Shown: positions 46,549-59,771 of the stretch, piece after piece
How the letters are laid out: each line of letters starts with the position of its first letter
Position numbering within the stretch: the stretch's first letter is position 1
Assembly: GCA_036245805.1 (NCBI GenBank)
Contig: BTRK01000005.1
Location: forward strand, 17,150,984-17,214,983
Origin: Pristionchus mayeri
Taxonomy: Eukaryota > Nematoda > Chromadorea > Rhabditida > Neodiplogasteridae
DNA: 64,000 nucleotides
Reading direction: 5' to 3'
The notes under the pieces: generated by a model
Told to the model about the DNA's origin: nothing
Database searches by the model: none
Seen by the model: only the letters and a program-made list of their open reading frames with translations
Made by a program: the position numbers and the translations under genes

Positions 46549-46947
46549 GAAATGGTGATAAATGATGTACTGTTTCCCCTTTCTATCAATTACATACGGC
46601 GAACGTTTCTTCTCTCTTTTCTACGTGCAGAAATATACAGTCGAAATAGTGCTGAAGAACGATTTCAAGACCGACTGACAATTCGAATTTATTATATTAT
46701 ACACAATCCAACAGTGTGCATATTCAGCATAAGCCCTGCTTTTGTTTTTTCCCAACAAAATCTGGGCAGTATCGATAATGAAAAGTGCTTAAATCCGTCC
46801 CATGACTGTTAAACACCGTACAACAACTAATTCGCTTTTGTATTAACATTTATTCATGAAAATTCATAAAAGAGATCAACGCATCCGACTAGATCATTCA
46901 CTACTCGTAAAATTACGAATACTGGAAAAATGAATGTTCGCTCTCTA
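46549..46947. other. Convergent 3' region between methyltransferase 1 and separase
   Basis: AT-rich; would hold both 3' untranslated regions and polyadenylation signals. AATAAA-like words but nothing decisive; no gene seen. Confidence 0.4.
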
Positions 46948-49900
46948 CTACGTCTGCACCCTAAAATCGATTGGAATCCCGTAGGAGACGACTGCTGCAC
47001 CGGTAAGGTACGGTAGCTTGACGACGGCTCTCGCCTTGGACATCGCCTCCAGATGGTGGCGCAGATCGGAAGCAGGAGTTGACACTGGAATTCAATGAAA
47101 AGTTGCATGAATGAGTGATCTGGGATTATTAACTATTAGGTATTCTAGTATTATTTGGATAGATTCTTCAGCAATTTATTTGGAGGAACAAGAATCCTAC
47201 CGTCGTTTAAATGCTTCGCCAATCCCTCCTCGACCAATGCAGTGAAGTACTTGTCGATCTCGTTATCCGTCACTGTATGAAGGCAACCGACGAAGCACGG
47301 ACAGAAGGCCACTGAAGATTTTAAAAATTATTGAACGTATATTGATAAATGAATGGGACGGAGAAGGAGAGGGAGAAAGATAGAGTTACCAGAGAAGTCG
47401 AGAACGGCTCCCCGCCCATCCATTCCTCTTCCTTCGTGTACGGTGTGAGCGCTAAAACAGTCGACGTGAATCATCATTTATAAGCATTGTTCATGCTGAT
47501 TAACGGTTAGTTCTTCATTAGTGCCCTCGTCACATTGCACATGGAGTACCTGTCGCATCCCATGAGGAACACAGCAGACTTGCATCTCGACTGTCGTATT
47601 CTTGTTCGGCTCAAGTAACGGGACCCGTCACCGTGCCCAAGATAGCTGCAATTATATAGCAGTTGTGGGGGTGATTTCAAGATTATTGCGTAACCAAAGA
47701 GATTTGCAAAGTAGCAGGCAGAAATAAAACTCAAGTTCCCACTGTATGCATATCAAAGTGAGCTAGAGTGAGATTTTCTTAAGATTAATATGGGAAACTG
47801 CTTCCTCACATGAAGAACTTACATGAAGAAGTCGTTCTCAGCCATGACTGCTTCCATTTGTTCATTGCCGGGAGCTCGTCCTTTCACTCCCTCAACATAA
47901 TTCATTAATTTATCCATTTTAGCACAGTCAATTAGCAATAATTCGAAGAAATGTTCCAAATTTAAGCACGAGTGGGTATGAATTGAATTGACACAATATA
48001 CACTTTAGATATGAATTGAATACCTTCCAAGACGAAACCTTCTCTACGACCGGGGCAAGCCGATTCTGGGTCTCCGCGAGGTTATTGGCCGGATCGAGCA
48101 CATAGTAGGTAGAGAGTGGATTCCTACTCTGTGGAATCTGGAAGGGGTTGAGTATCATCAAAACTACTGATGAATGTATTACGTCCTAGTGAATATGGAT
48201 GTAGTTAGGTCATATGGATGTAGTTATGCACATATGTGTTAACTTTCCCTAAGAATGTACGGGTAATCATAATCAATTAATCAATACCTCATTAGTTGAG
48301 CCAAGATGGCTGAATAATTGATGTACTGCTGTCAGTCGAGAGCAGTGCGCTTTCTCGTTCAGAATCGAGACCGCTTCCCACGGAGCGCGAGCGAGTTCCT
48401 GAGTAGAATAATAGGAAATGATGTCGAAGGCTTCGTAATAAATCGAATCTTCATTTTGCGTTTTCTCTTTGAGCAGTGAATCGAAATAATTTAAGTTCAT
48501 TGTTTTACCGTTGAAAAGACGAAGAATACGAAGGGAAGATGTTCGATTGGCTGAATCCATGTCGCTTTTTCATCATTACTGGCTTTCTTCTGAAAATGTT
48601 AGCTTTTTATAAATATTGAATTTTTAATATTTCCAATGTCCAAATAAGGGCTTGTATTGCGGTCTAGCATTCAATCACATTACTCCTTCTTTAAATAAAT
48701 AACTGACCATGCATCCGAGAACAGTGGCTTCCTGAGTTTTAGTCCATTTCTCTAGCAACGAAATGCAGAGCACTAGAGGCTGAAATTTAGCGTTGCTACA
48801 TTTTTCTTGTACATTGCAGATTCTTTTTTGCTCGTTATAGTCTAAAGAACTTGAGGGGGTACCTTAAACTGTTCGTAGGTAATCAGCGCGGCTATCGAGA
48901 TCAACTCCCTCAATAGACCCTCTCGAATGCCTCTCCTCCAAGCGCACTTGACCACTTCGTCACCTGAAGCGATTAGTTGGTTTTTTTGTTTTTTTTAAAA
49001 TTCGCACTCATAGCATTCGAGGAACATCCCGTAATCACTTCTTATTCCTTTATAGAAAAAATATAAATATTTGGGCTCTGTACCAATTGACAGGACCCAT
49101 GATACTTATATACTTTCCTTTTCCATACTTTCCTGGTCCCATACTTTCACGGTCCCATACTTTCCTGGTCCCATACTTTCATGGTCCCATACTTTCCTGG
49201 TCCCAAAGCATGTCGTACATGTCAGCGAAATCAGAACGGCCACCGATAGGCACCGAGAAATTTTCGATTTCTGGCTCTCTGTGAATACACTATTTTAAAA
49301 GTCGTGGTTGCGTTCATATTTTTTATCATGGTCGATTTGCCGGAATCGACCCGGATATGTCCGGTCAATTACGGCTAGAAATCGATTAATCGAAAGCAAA
49401 CAATTATGGTGCGATTACGGTATTTTAGAAAGCTCACCAAGTTCTGTGAGCTTTCCTAAATACCGTAATCGCACCAAAATGTTGTGTATTTGATTTATCT
49501 ATTTCTAGCCATAATTGACCCAGCATGTCCAGGTCGATTCCGGCAAATCGACCATGATAAAAAATATGAGCACAACCACGACTTTTAAAATAGTGTATTC
49601 ACAGAGAGCCAGAAATCGAAAATTTCTCGGTGGCTCTCGGTGGCCGTTCTGATTTCGCTGACATGTACGACATGCTTTGGGACCAGGAAAGTATGGGACC
49701 ATGAAAGTATTCGGACCAGGAAATTATTATGACTCATGCATATACTGTTGGGACCAGGAAAGTATGGGACCGGGAAAGTATGGGACCAGGAAACTATGGG
49801 ACCAGGAAAGTATGGGACCGGTAAAGTATGGGACCAGGAAACTATGGGACCAGGAAAGTATGGGACCAGAAAAGTATGGGACCATGAAAGTATTCGGACC

Positions 49901-52900
49901 AGGAAAGTATTATGACTCATGCTTATACTGTTGGGACCAGGAAAGCATGGGACCGGTAAAGTATGGGACCAGGAAACTATGGGACCAGGAAAGTATGGGA
50001 CCAGAAAAGTATGGGACCAGGAAAGTATGGGACCAGGAAAGCAATTTGGGACCAGGAAAGTATCATGGGTCCTGTCAATTGGTACAGAGCCAATATTTGT
50101 AGTACGTCTATTATGCCTAGTTGCGACATCGTATCTCATGTTTTCCGTTGCTTACGTGTTCCTCGCCTACTTTCTTTTCCCAATAACATGACAAATTTAA
50201 TATTATTAAGGAGTCGCTAGGTAGCTAGGAACTAGTTGTACGATTATACTTACCTTTCTGAGTGAGTGTTCTCGATGGAAGAAGCAGTGGTGCGAAAGGT
50301 CCCAGCAGATCGCTCTCCATGTCCATCATTGCCCTCTGAGACATTTTTTTATTAATTTCCAAATAAAAATTGTTTTTAAAAATTTTTAATTTCCGATCCT
50401 CCAACTAAAAAATTGACTCTGTCTAGGATACGATTCGTTCAAAGAAAAAATTCCTTAAAATATAAAAGATTTTCAGCAAATATGACACGAAGGATCAACA
50501 ATCACCTTCATCAACTGCTCCGCCTTTCTCCTGCCCTCAAAGTATTTATTGGCATCTCTCTTCTCCCTTATTGCCTCATCATTATAAGCGACTGCACGAG
50601 CGAATCCTTTCATGATCACGTCCCACTGAATATTTGATCAAATTTTATCCCGAGGTAATATATTTGAAACCGTTTGAATCAATGTCTTAATCTTGGCATT
50701 TTCTAATTCTTCTTTGCAGACTCTTCTTTTCATAAATGAGAGGTACAGTCGAAGGGAAAATATAGTATTGAAAATGACCTTGTTCTCCTTCGCAAGTGGC
50801 ACAACGATGGGATCGGCGCCCGAGTGAACTCTCAGTAGGTAGATATCTCCACTCATTGTCACGATCAACTGACTCACTGTCATATCTGAAATATTGAATT
50901 GCCGTAAAATTTAAAATGGAAAAGGTACATCTCGTCTTCGAAATTGCTCGGAGAACACTAATCAGTGTCAATTTCGGAGGATTGGAGTGCCCACCTTTCG
51001 CCATGATCTAGTCACTGAAACCGAGTAAGGCATACCTGATGGAATTTTGCTTACTGCCGCTTTGAAAGCATCGACCGACTGAACTCCGGATGAGATCTTG
51101 CCATCGCGCAGTCTTTGTGCCTGAGAATGACAACAATCGCATAGAGCGACAAATCGTTTTGGAACCACACTGCTCTAATTGTTTTTGATAGTTGAACAGT
51201 TACAGAAACTGATTAATCAAATACAATAATTATTTTGATGACAAACCTGTCTGGTCGAAACATCTACGCACTCGCTGAGATACATCGCCTTTGCCCAGGG
51301 ATCGTCCGATTTCTGGGCGAGTAACTCGCACACTCGGCTGCGCCATTCACTGAGATCAACGAATATCAGCGTATACTAATTTATTCGCCTGTTCACCCAG
51401 CCGCAATGTACAGGAAAGTGGAAACATGTGGAAAACAACCATTTTTATTATATATTCTGACCACGTTTCGATTGCTAGTGAAATTAACGAAATATGAGCG
51501 AAACACTCACGGATATAGAAGATGGCCGTATGTAGCATAGTCGGACTCGAAATCCCAGTCTTCCTTCACGGACGGTCGAGCCCGGACAGTTTTAGGCCGC
51601 CTGAAGCGAAATGTGCCTTTTCCCCGAAAACAAAAACACATCACTAATAAATTAATTGAATTTTTTCGGAAAAACATACATTGGCGTTGCCGTTGCGATA
51701 TGGGAAATTGGTCTAGCTGGCGTATTTTGTCCCCGGCCTCTTGGTGCATTTGTTGGAGCTTTCGAGGTTGCCTGAGTTAATATATCTTTATTTTTTTTAT
51801 CACTTTGAGAAATTTCATCACATGATAAAGTAATTACTGATAACTACTAACTAATTACTGATAATTAATTAGCGAACAAACCTGAATAGGTTCACGGGAC
51901 ATCCAAGCAAAGCAGATTGTGTCACTTGGTTTTTGACTGAGAAGCCTCAGGATGAGTCGGTAGGACGGGCAGACAGAAGAGGATGACGAAATCTGAAAAA
52001 TTGTAATTTTTGTAATTCATATTACATCTGTGTCTTTCTTCTCTTATTTTTTATTAGTGAAGTTTATACATCAATCGATATTTGGAGTGTGAGCACTATG
52101 AAGGTATGCACTATGACCACTTTGGCACTCTTAGACTATCTGGATAGGGTGGAATAACTCACTTCTTCGACTAGTCCATGCAGACGAATGCTGAGTGGAT
52201 CCTCCCCTTCCAATGATTGACCAGTAGGAGAGAGAAGGAATGCTACTATCGACGCGCACATTTCTTCACCAACCCAAGAGGGATGGCGCTGAAATATTGC
52301 TTGTTATTCTATCTTCAGGATATTCGTTTCAAGGAAGTAGTTCCTTCCACTCTTTCTCCCCGTAATAATTAAAACCATTGAGGGGAGAGAACGTACTACT
52401 TTAGTGTAGATCGCTTCCAAATTGAGCATGGCATCGATCGAGTATCCACTGAAAATATCGTTCACAATCATCCTCATGTTCAATAAAGTACTAAAGGATA
52501 TTTATTGCTATTGTGTGCTCTTACGATACTCTCGCTATCAAGCAACATCAATGCCTGAATAATTGATAAAAAAAGGCTAACCTGTACTGTAACTCTATCT
52601 TAGCGCAAGCAAAGGCAAATGCGGGGTTGGTGGAACTCTCCTCGCACAGGTGGCAGTTGCACGAAGAGGAAGAACACGGGAAGTGTGGAGAAGACGGATG
52701 CTGAAATTGCTGTTGATGGTCACTTACAGTTGGTTTACAACGTGGTGAATTGCTATGACTATACTGATAATCGTCTCTAAACATTTCTTAGTAAAAAAGT
52801 GCACACTTGACAGATACCTGCTGTTTCAAGTCCGTAGTGAACATGTCTCGAAGTTTGTCCGAGATGCTCGCGACGCCACACTCCTTCTTCTCCTCTTCAT

Positions 52901-55674
52901 GCTTGGGATCTTCCCAGGCTTTAGCAAACATTGCGTCGATGAACTTCTTCATCGCCACAACTTCTTCTCGATTTCTCTCACTGCGCAGTCTCGTGGTGAG
53001 AACGAGTGAAAGAGATTCAGCGATCCTGCAATAACATCACTTTGTCTTTAAAATTCCAGTCCGAATGTCCATGAAAACGGTGAATTTTCATAATTATATT
53101 ATTAAATGTATTATAGAGAAATGCGCTCACCACACTGGAAATCCAAGCTTGATTGCATTGTACAATCCCATGCAAGCGAATTCGAGTGGCTCGCGTAGAA
53201 TGGTACATCTGATTGTGGTTTAAATTTTTTATTTATGTGAATTATAATATTTTACATAGTAATGATACAATATCTTTCAATTTTGACGTGTGTTCGTACC
53301 TCATGTTCTCAAGTTTATTTTAGGGTTTGAGAAGTAAAAAAATATTCGATTCTCCACTCACTTCAAATATTCATTGACTTTCATTCTGAGAAGGTGGAAG
53401 CACTCGGCCACGGCGGAAGCAGTCTCTACTGAAATTTATAATAGTTACCCAAATTATGTTATTAAGCCATCATCACTGTATCACGAAATAGTTTGCATAG
53501 TGAATCGATGATTACAGGATCTTGTTATTTTCAGGAATTCATCGCATTAAAGAAAGACAATAGTTCAAAGGCAGAAATTATCTCATCTGCACACGTACAA
53601 TATTCAATCGCTTTCTTGGAAGTTGCATTCAGCCCAATTGATGGCTTGTCGAACCAGAAGGTAGAAAATCGACATCTCACCAGTGCCTGAATGACTTCTG
53701 AGTGATCTTGTGACCGAAAACATGAATTTTCATTTACAAATATAATTGTAATTCAGTGGAGATTATTTACGATGCAAAGAGTAGATAATTTATTCAAATA
53801 TTCATAGAAAAGATATAGAAAACCGAATGTTAAATCATTACCTCAGCTTTTCTTGATGCAAGATCGATGCAGTAGAGTGGGTCCATCATCTATTATATGA
53901 ATTTCTCGATAATTTAGAGGTCTCTTTTTTCATTTCCTTTCGAGCATGAGATTATAACAAAAATTCAGAAATTTAATAAAATCCAAATATTTTAACATAC
54001 CTTGGTCACTCGCTTTCCTGTCACCTTAGATGCATAGGAGAGAGTTGCGTAGAGAAGTACCTAAAATCAGTTAAATTTGGTTAAAAAGTAATACAACTTT
54101 CAAGTATTTAACAGTCACCTGGTTTTCATAGCGTTGACACGATGAATCTTTCATATTATTTAATTTCTCAGATGTTTCCTTCAACTTGATTGCCAGTTCT
54201 TCCTAAAATTTGATTGTAAATTCCGGTATCTCACAGTTTGAAACTTCGTCGATTTATGCAATCTTCTCACTTCCCTTCTATTTCAGACTAATTTCTAGAT
54301 AATCATGTTTTCGGTCAAAAGATCGCTCAATGGAGAGTCAGCGGTAGTTAATGGGCAATACACCAAAGAAGTGCTGATGAACTGACCCTTCTCTCGGGAT
54401 GTTGATGAAAATCGATAATATCCTTTGACAATTCGATCAAATCGTTGTGTCCCTCCAGATTTCTTTTCCGTTCCCGCCGAACTTCCTGTATGAACATTTT
54501 GAAAATATGAAAATATTGAAAAACACACCTCTAGAAAGGTCTTCAGCACATCCCATTCACCGAGGAGCAAGAGCCATCTTAATTTATCCTCTTTTAATTA
54601 ATTTTTTAATTAACAAATGATAATTGAGCAGATTAGTTCTCTTAATAAGAATGCTACAAGAAACCTTACAACTATCACGGAAGAAACAGGATCGTAATCG
54701 CTAATTTCGACTATTTCTTGTAATATCGCTATTCCGGAATACATCTGAAAGAGTGGATTTAGTGATTCAGTAAAGAGTGGATTCAATATTTTAATCGATA
54801 AAAATATGAAATCATTAAAATAATCACATTTCCAGTGATGAAGTGTGAGGCAGCAAGCGATCTTCCCGTTGAGCACACCTTCTTCCTAATTTCGGTGCAA
54901 AGTGACGAAACAGGCGTCTCTTTCATCATTGTCCGCCGCTTCTTGTCCGCTTCCTGTAATGAATGAAAAGTGAAGTGAAATGAAATTTAATACGGATATA
55001 AAAAATTAAGCAAAATGAACTGGTAGTTTGTACTCAGCTCAAGTGGGAATGATCAGGAAACAAATTAGAAGTTCGAAATTTCAGAACTGACCTCATGCGA
55101 AAGTATACATTTTATGAAATGGTTTAGTCGAAACACAATGCAATTTCAAGCCATACCGCAAGAGATCGATATGGTATGTGCTCTCGCTGCATCCGAGATA
55201 AAGAGCCGCCGATTTTCTTGCATTTATCCTTATCGGCGTGTATAATGGCTGCAATTTGCAGTTCCTTTCCCAGTTCCGAGGCGATTGACATCTGAAATGA
55301 TTAATCCCAAAAAAAGGAAGATGAAGATGGTATAGATCGGAAAAATTTTCCTCTACGTTAACATTAGTGGCTATTAATGACAAAACGGTTTTTCAAGCTG
55401 ACAAAGGCTAGAAGGCTCATCCAAGCTGACTTGATGAGCTCTCTTTGTCATTCCCAATAGATATTGACTAATGTCATACCTGCACTTTCGTCGCTGAATC
55501 AACGAACGATTTAAGAAGTCCTCCAATCGAGGCAAGTGCCTCCGTGATTGCATCGGAATCGTATTGAGCTTCACCGGATTTCCACTGGGATCCACTGGTT
55601 GGATTGGTGAAATTGGAACCGGAGCCACTGGTTTCAGCTAGGGACCGGGCTGACCTCGAAGTTGCTCGGCTCAT
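46948..55674 (-). CDS. Separase (cohesin-cleaving C50 protease)
   Basis: More than 30 small minus-strand exons. First 55480-55674 (MSRATSRSARSLAETSGSGS), then 55157-55291, 54828-54953, 54670-54744, about 54529-54590, 54387-54485, 54119-54202, 54001-54060, 53842-53889, 53681-53706, 53362-53428, 53131-53208, 52818-53025, continuing through 52.7-50.2 kb and 48.96-47.8 kb. The C-terminal protease has YYVLDPANNLAETQNRLAP (about 48023-48140), then exon 47550-47645 with YLGHGDGSRYL and AVFLMGC: catalytic His codon at 47633-47635 and Cys at 47555-47557. It ends AHTVHEGRGMDGRG ... GIPIDFRVQT at 46948. Separase cuts cohesin at anaphase onset. The N-terminal part is helical and poorly conserved, as usual. 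ATG follows a TTGTAG acceptor, fitting trans-splicing. An intron (48.97-50.26 kb) hosts a palindrome. Confidence 0.88.
49074..50091. mobile_element. hAT-like palindrome in a separase intron, 8-bp TSD
   Basis: Flanked by AATATTTG at 49066-49073 and 50092-50099. Terminal inverted repeats of at least 25 bp starting GGCTCTGTACCAATTGACAG. Arms contain a minisatellite of CCATACTTTCCTGGTC units (about four on the left, about sixteen on the right), so the arms differ in length. Long frames through it are repeat artefacts. Confidence 0.88.
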
Positions 55675-56185
55675 TTCTTATCTACAAATAAGAATTGATT
55701 ATATATGAGAGTTTAAACTTCAGTAAGGGTTACGAGAAGAGAAATGAAATTAGATTTGAAAAAAAACAAGGAAGAATTTGGCGCGACATGTTCAGTATTC
55801 TAAGTGCGAAAATGCAGAGATGAGAGGAAAAGGGAGCGCGTGCAGAGAGTGTGAGACAACTGGAGAGAGCGCAGAGAAGGGGAGAATGGCGTGCTCTAAA
55901 CAAGTAAATGTTCACTCACGGGAAAGGGAGAGAGCATGCAACTTGGAGAGAGTCGGACGGATCCTGGGAGAGTGTCTGAACTAGACAGGTAGGAGAGAAA
56001 TAGGAAATGAGAAGGAAGATGTTATGGCGCGCATTCTCGGCATAAATGATGATCAATTTTAATTATTTTTAATTTTGAATTGAAAAGAGTAATGGAAGAA
56101 AGCAGAATGATCGGGTGAACGACTGAAAGGGTGGACGGTGGTAGAGAAAGAACGGATGATTCCGCTCTTGTTCATCTACTCAATC

Positions 56186-56308
56186 TGAGCCAGTGGGTTT
56201 ATGACCATCCGAGTGGGTTTATGGTCGTGTGTTTGAACCAGTGGGTTTATGACCATCCGAGTGGGTTTATGGTCAGTGTGTTTGAACCAGTGGGTTTATG
56301 ACCATCCG
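56186..56308. repeat. Tandem repeat, unit about 48 bp, 2.5 copies
   Basis: GAACCAGTGGGTTTATGACC, ATCCGAGTGGGTTTATGGTC and GTGTGTTTG recur in order. The half-unit AGTGGGTTTATG occurs five times. Confidence 0.8.
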
Positions 56309-56385
56309 TTCTTCAGAGGACCACCCTATGTTATACAGCACGATCATCTCTGCCAGAAGGTGCAACGTCTTTGAAGAGTCGAGAA

Positions 56386-56455
56386 AGAAGAAAAAAGGTT
56401 AGGGGTTTATCGAATTTTTGGCCATCCGTGGACCTGTTACGCTCTCTGGTGGACG
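56386..56455. mobile_element. Solo right end of the TTAA palindrome family
   Basis: GGTTTATCGAATTTTTGGCC followed by ATCCGTGGACCTGTTACG and TCTCTGGTGGACGGT then TTAAG matches the right end of the element at 59772-61179 with few differences. The rest of the element is absent. Confidence 0.7.
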
Positions 56456-56492
56456 GTTAAGTCCCTTCTGATCTTCTGAATCTCCTCAAAAC

Positions 56493-56551
56493 ATTTCTGA
56501 AGCGAGATGAGCACATTCTGATTAGGGTTTTCCCCGATCTTGTTGGGACCA
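56493..56551 (+). pseudogene. Methyltransferase fragment (third copy)
   Basis: 59 bp encoding FLKRDEHILIRVFPDLVG, differing at only two bases from 46369-46427 of paralogue 1. No flanking homology recognised. Confidence 0.75.
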
Positions 56552-57407
56552 CGGGAGGGAAGAGGAGAGGAATGCGATCATCTGGTCCATATTTGACTAC
56601 TCAACCTGATCTCCGGGTTCCAATCCTTGCTCGAAAGACTTTGGATGTCCATTTTCCTCGTGTGATCCCGAGAGGGATCAACACTGAAAAAAAGAAGGTA
56701 AAGAACGAAGGAAAAAAGTGGTCCGAAGATTTCTCTTTCTATGTGATTGGCGTAACACAACAAAGGGCCGAGGGCTCATTTCAACTGTATTACAATTTGT
56801 TCCAACAGTTTGCACGGCTTGCCTACACTTTGTATGCAGTTTTCCTACGCACCAATAGCTCATGTATTATTTATATTTGCCACGCTGTAACAGCACATGC
56901 ATCTTTGCTTGTTTTTTGCATTATATAAACCACTACGTTATAAATAGATTATAGAGCTTATTAAAACATATTTTCGTTTTTAACCGTCCAAAATAATTTA
57001 GTTCTTCAGGTCTAAATGCGGATCTCCGTGATCTTGACACTCTGCTCTTTAGTAACACTGTCTGTTCAGAAATGCTGCTTGCATGAAGATCGATTTTCTC
57101 CTTTCGTAAATAAATATTTTTTTTAAATTTCATGTTTCTTTTGCAATTCCGGAGTCGAGTCAAAATAGATAGTTGATTCGTACGATTAGAAAATTTTCGA
57201 TTTTGAGTGCCATGGAAAAGGACCATGCAATATTTTCTGCTGCAATTGTGATGGAGGATGCTTGCCTGGGAGGCCGGGGCGATCCATCGAAGACAGTGCG
57301 TGGAATTTATTGTTTGCCGCTTCAGAAGAATTCCGATGCACGCTTTCAACCTGGATGATTAAGGAAAGTGTTAAAATTTTTAGTATATTTCAACGGTATT
57401 TCGATCT

Positions 57408-57662
57408 TTGTAGACTCCGCTGAACAACTTCGTTTCAACAAGATCGATTCAAACTTGGACGGAGTTATCTCGAAGGAGGAGGTCCTGAAATTCTTGATGA
57501 ATAGAAATTCCTCGGCCGAATTCAATGGGAACATCGAGAAGGGGGAAATGGTAAGCATATGATTTCTGCGGAAAATATGATAAGTATGACAGGTTAACCA
57601 CAATGGATACGAACAACGACGGATTCATTCAAGCGGGAGAATTCGATATGTCTCTGAATTGA
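57408..57662 (+). pseudogene. EF-hand calcium-binding fragment
   Basis: Exon about 57412-57549 after a TTTGTAG acceptor encodes RFNKIDSNLDGVISKEEVLK, a canonical 12-residue loop (DSNLDGVISKEE). The following exon (about 57594-57662) encodes a second loop, DTNNDGFIQAGE, ending FDMSLN-stop. Joined at the visible donor and acceptor the second loop is out of frame by one base, so the copy is either damaged or uses a splice site I cannot see. No upstream start found. Confidence 0.5.
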
Positions 57663-58037
57663 ATGAATACCCCGAATTCATGCAGTTACTCAATAAATAA
57701 TTGCATTAGACTTTACATGTTTTCTTTTCTGGCAGTGTCGAGGCTCGTCGCACTGTGACGGTGACGAACAAATTTAGTCACGCAATCGATTTACTATTAA
57801 CTGTTCTGATGATGAAAGAGAGAAAGAAATGAAGAAGAGTTCGCATGTTGCACAATCAATCGATTGGCTACTTTGCAAGAGGTGAAGATGCGGGTGAGAG
57901 CGAAGGTGCTAAGCTCATCACATTTTGTCCGTGGATAGATGTCATGATAACTATGTTGAAGCTGACATTATTGCAATTTAAATCCCAATGTGCATACGAA
58001 GGTTCAATAAGTGATTAATAATTTATCAGTACACATT
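57663..58037. other. Short intergenic gap
   Basis: Between the EF-hand fragment and methyltransferase 2; nothing recognised. Confidence 0.4.
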
Positions 58038-59190
58038 TCACTTCTTCACCTTACTCGTCTTTCCCTTTTCGTGTACTCGCTTAACTCCGCGCAGATCACA
58101 ATTGGAATAAAGCCCGTAGTTTGACCATCGGGAGTCCCTAACACGATCATACTCAACTACAGTATTGGTCCTGGATAACTGGGGAAACTCTCTTAGCAAA
58201 ATGTGCTCGTCTCGTCTAACGAAGTTCATGAGAATCCTAGTTTTGTGGTCAGAAACAGTTGAAAGAGCGGCACGGAGTGACTCGAAAGGAATGCCAAAGT
58301 AGGGCGGGTCGAAGAGGATCATGGAGAAGGGGCGGGCCTTGGCAGGAAGAGGAGTGGGGTTAAGTAGGTCAAAGTGACGGAAGCCGGGAAGGTAGGAGAA
58401 ACGAGTGTCGAAGTCGAGAAGAGTCACGGAGATGGAGTAGTCGTGATGGAAGATCTGGAAATTGCCATTTATAAACGTGCTATGCATAATTACTAATGTT
58501 CATTGTTACGCAAGGTTGTGCAATATTGGAAATTCTGATATTTTGAAACAATTAGTTTCAAACTAGTAAAGGGAGCAGAACTAGCAAAGAAACAAACCTC
58601 GGCGATGGAAGGCGCGCATAAGCAGCAGAGTTCATTAGCTATTCTCTCCTCGTCGTACTCAAAGAAGTCGAAGATGGCATCGATGAGAAGTTGGGCTGTC
58701 TTGCGACTGAAAAAATGTAAATTTGCCAGTAAGAAACTGATCAGTAGTAGCAGGAAACGAAAGTATTGATCTAAATCAATAAATCATGGATAGCTCACCT
58801 GTAGAAGTACTGCTGGTTCTCCCTTTTCTCCTCAAAGTCTGGATCATAGCAAAGTGGGTGCCGGGTGTCGGTTGGTTCCTGGGTCTGGTTGTGGTCCTGG
58901 TTCGGGTGTTTATCTTCTTCGTGGGCCCATTTCTGGTTGTGGTGAGGTGGAGTCTTCTCGGTTTCCTTACTAGACAACTAAGAGCAGACGCTGCGAGTTC
59001 GCACGACGCCGCTACGACGGAGATCGACTAGCCTGGAAAGGGGAGGAAGGGTGAGGAGGGGATGAGGACTAGTTCAGAGAGGTAATGAAGGGATTGGCAA
59101 ATAGGGAACTAACAAGCGAACAAGAAGGAAACGAACCTCTAGGGCAGCTGCGATACTCCGGAGTCGGCTGCGACTCGGGTCTTGGTTCAT
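58038..59190 (-). CDS. Class I methyltransferase with DPPY motif, paralogue 2 (252 aa)
   Basis: Exons 59137-59190 (MNQDPSRSRLRSIAAALE), 58799-58977, 58598-58706 and 58038-58454. Exon lengths 54/179/109/417 against 54/182/109/411 in paralogue 1. Motifs CAPSIAE, LLDFDTRFSYLPG, FSMILFDPPYFGIP and RWSNYGLYSNCD are kept, so the active-site region is intact. N-terminal exons are almost identical between the two, the C-terminal exon less so (KKT versus GKTSKVKK tail; FVRRDEH versus FLKRDEH). Inverted relative to paralogue 1, with separase between them. Confidence 0.82.
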
Positions 59191-59771
59191 GGCGAGTTCC
59201 CCACCCTTTTATACCACCCCCCCCCCTCCCAACCCAGATTGCACAACATTGGAAAGGCGCGTAGCGACGTGAGAGAGATGAGTGAGAGAGTGGAGGAAAG
59301 AGGGAGAGAGGAGAGACGACGAGAGTGGTTAATAATCACCAAGAGGGGGATACGCACCCTGTGAACTGGTGACTCACAAGCACCGTGTTTGGACGCGAGC
59401 AGAGATCTCGATCATTGGTTAGTAACGTTGAAAATTTGTGTTCGAAGGTGAGTCTCAGACACAAATATGATCAGAAATGTTGAGAAATATCTGTGCCTAA
59501 GACACAAGTGTCCGAAATTTCCTTTATGCGGTGAAACTCACAATTTCCGTACTAATTCTCATCTCGGATACAATTGTGCCCGATGAGCGAGAGGGTAATA
59601 TACAATAATTGAGACCAATCCCTGTCCGAACACGCCGCGCGGAGATAGCAGTTCTTTTAGAAACAAATGACCTACTCTGATGGTTACTAACGAATTACTA
59701 ATGTACTCAATTTTATCAAAATGAAAGGAATAACATCGTGTCAGGAAGGATAGATCGAAAATGAACATTAA
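59191..59771 (-). promoter_or_regulatory. Upstream region of methyltransferase 2 with TATA box
   Basis: TATAAAAGGG on the minus strand at 59204-59213, just ahead of the ATG, matches the paralogue's promoter. A C-run (59215-59230) and GA-rich stretch follow. Beyond 59400 nothing is recognised. Confidence 0.55.

Larger units (their letters stand above)
55675..57400. other. Upstream of separase; repeats and methyltransferase debris
   Basis: Holds a GA-rich leader (55760-55990), the tandem repeat at 56186-56308, a solo transposon end at 56386-56455 and a methyltransferase fragment at 56493-56551, each listed separately. The remaining sequence (56560-57400) shows no supported gene, though a 118-codon frame at 56572-56928 is open; it has no recognisable features. 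Confidence 0.4.

Noticed and set aside
49585..50220. Frames of 140-184 codons rich in FPGPILSWSHT or ESMGPGKYGT.
   Set aside because: Translations of the minisatellite in the separase-intron element.
56572..56928. 118-codon plus-strand frame as a gene.
   Set aside because: No family, splice or signal support, and it begins next to methyltransferase and transposon debris.
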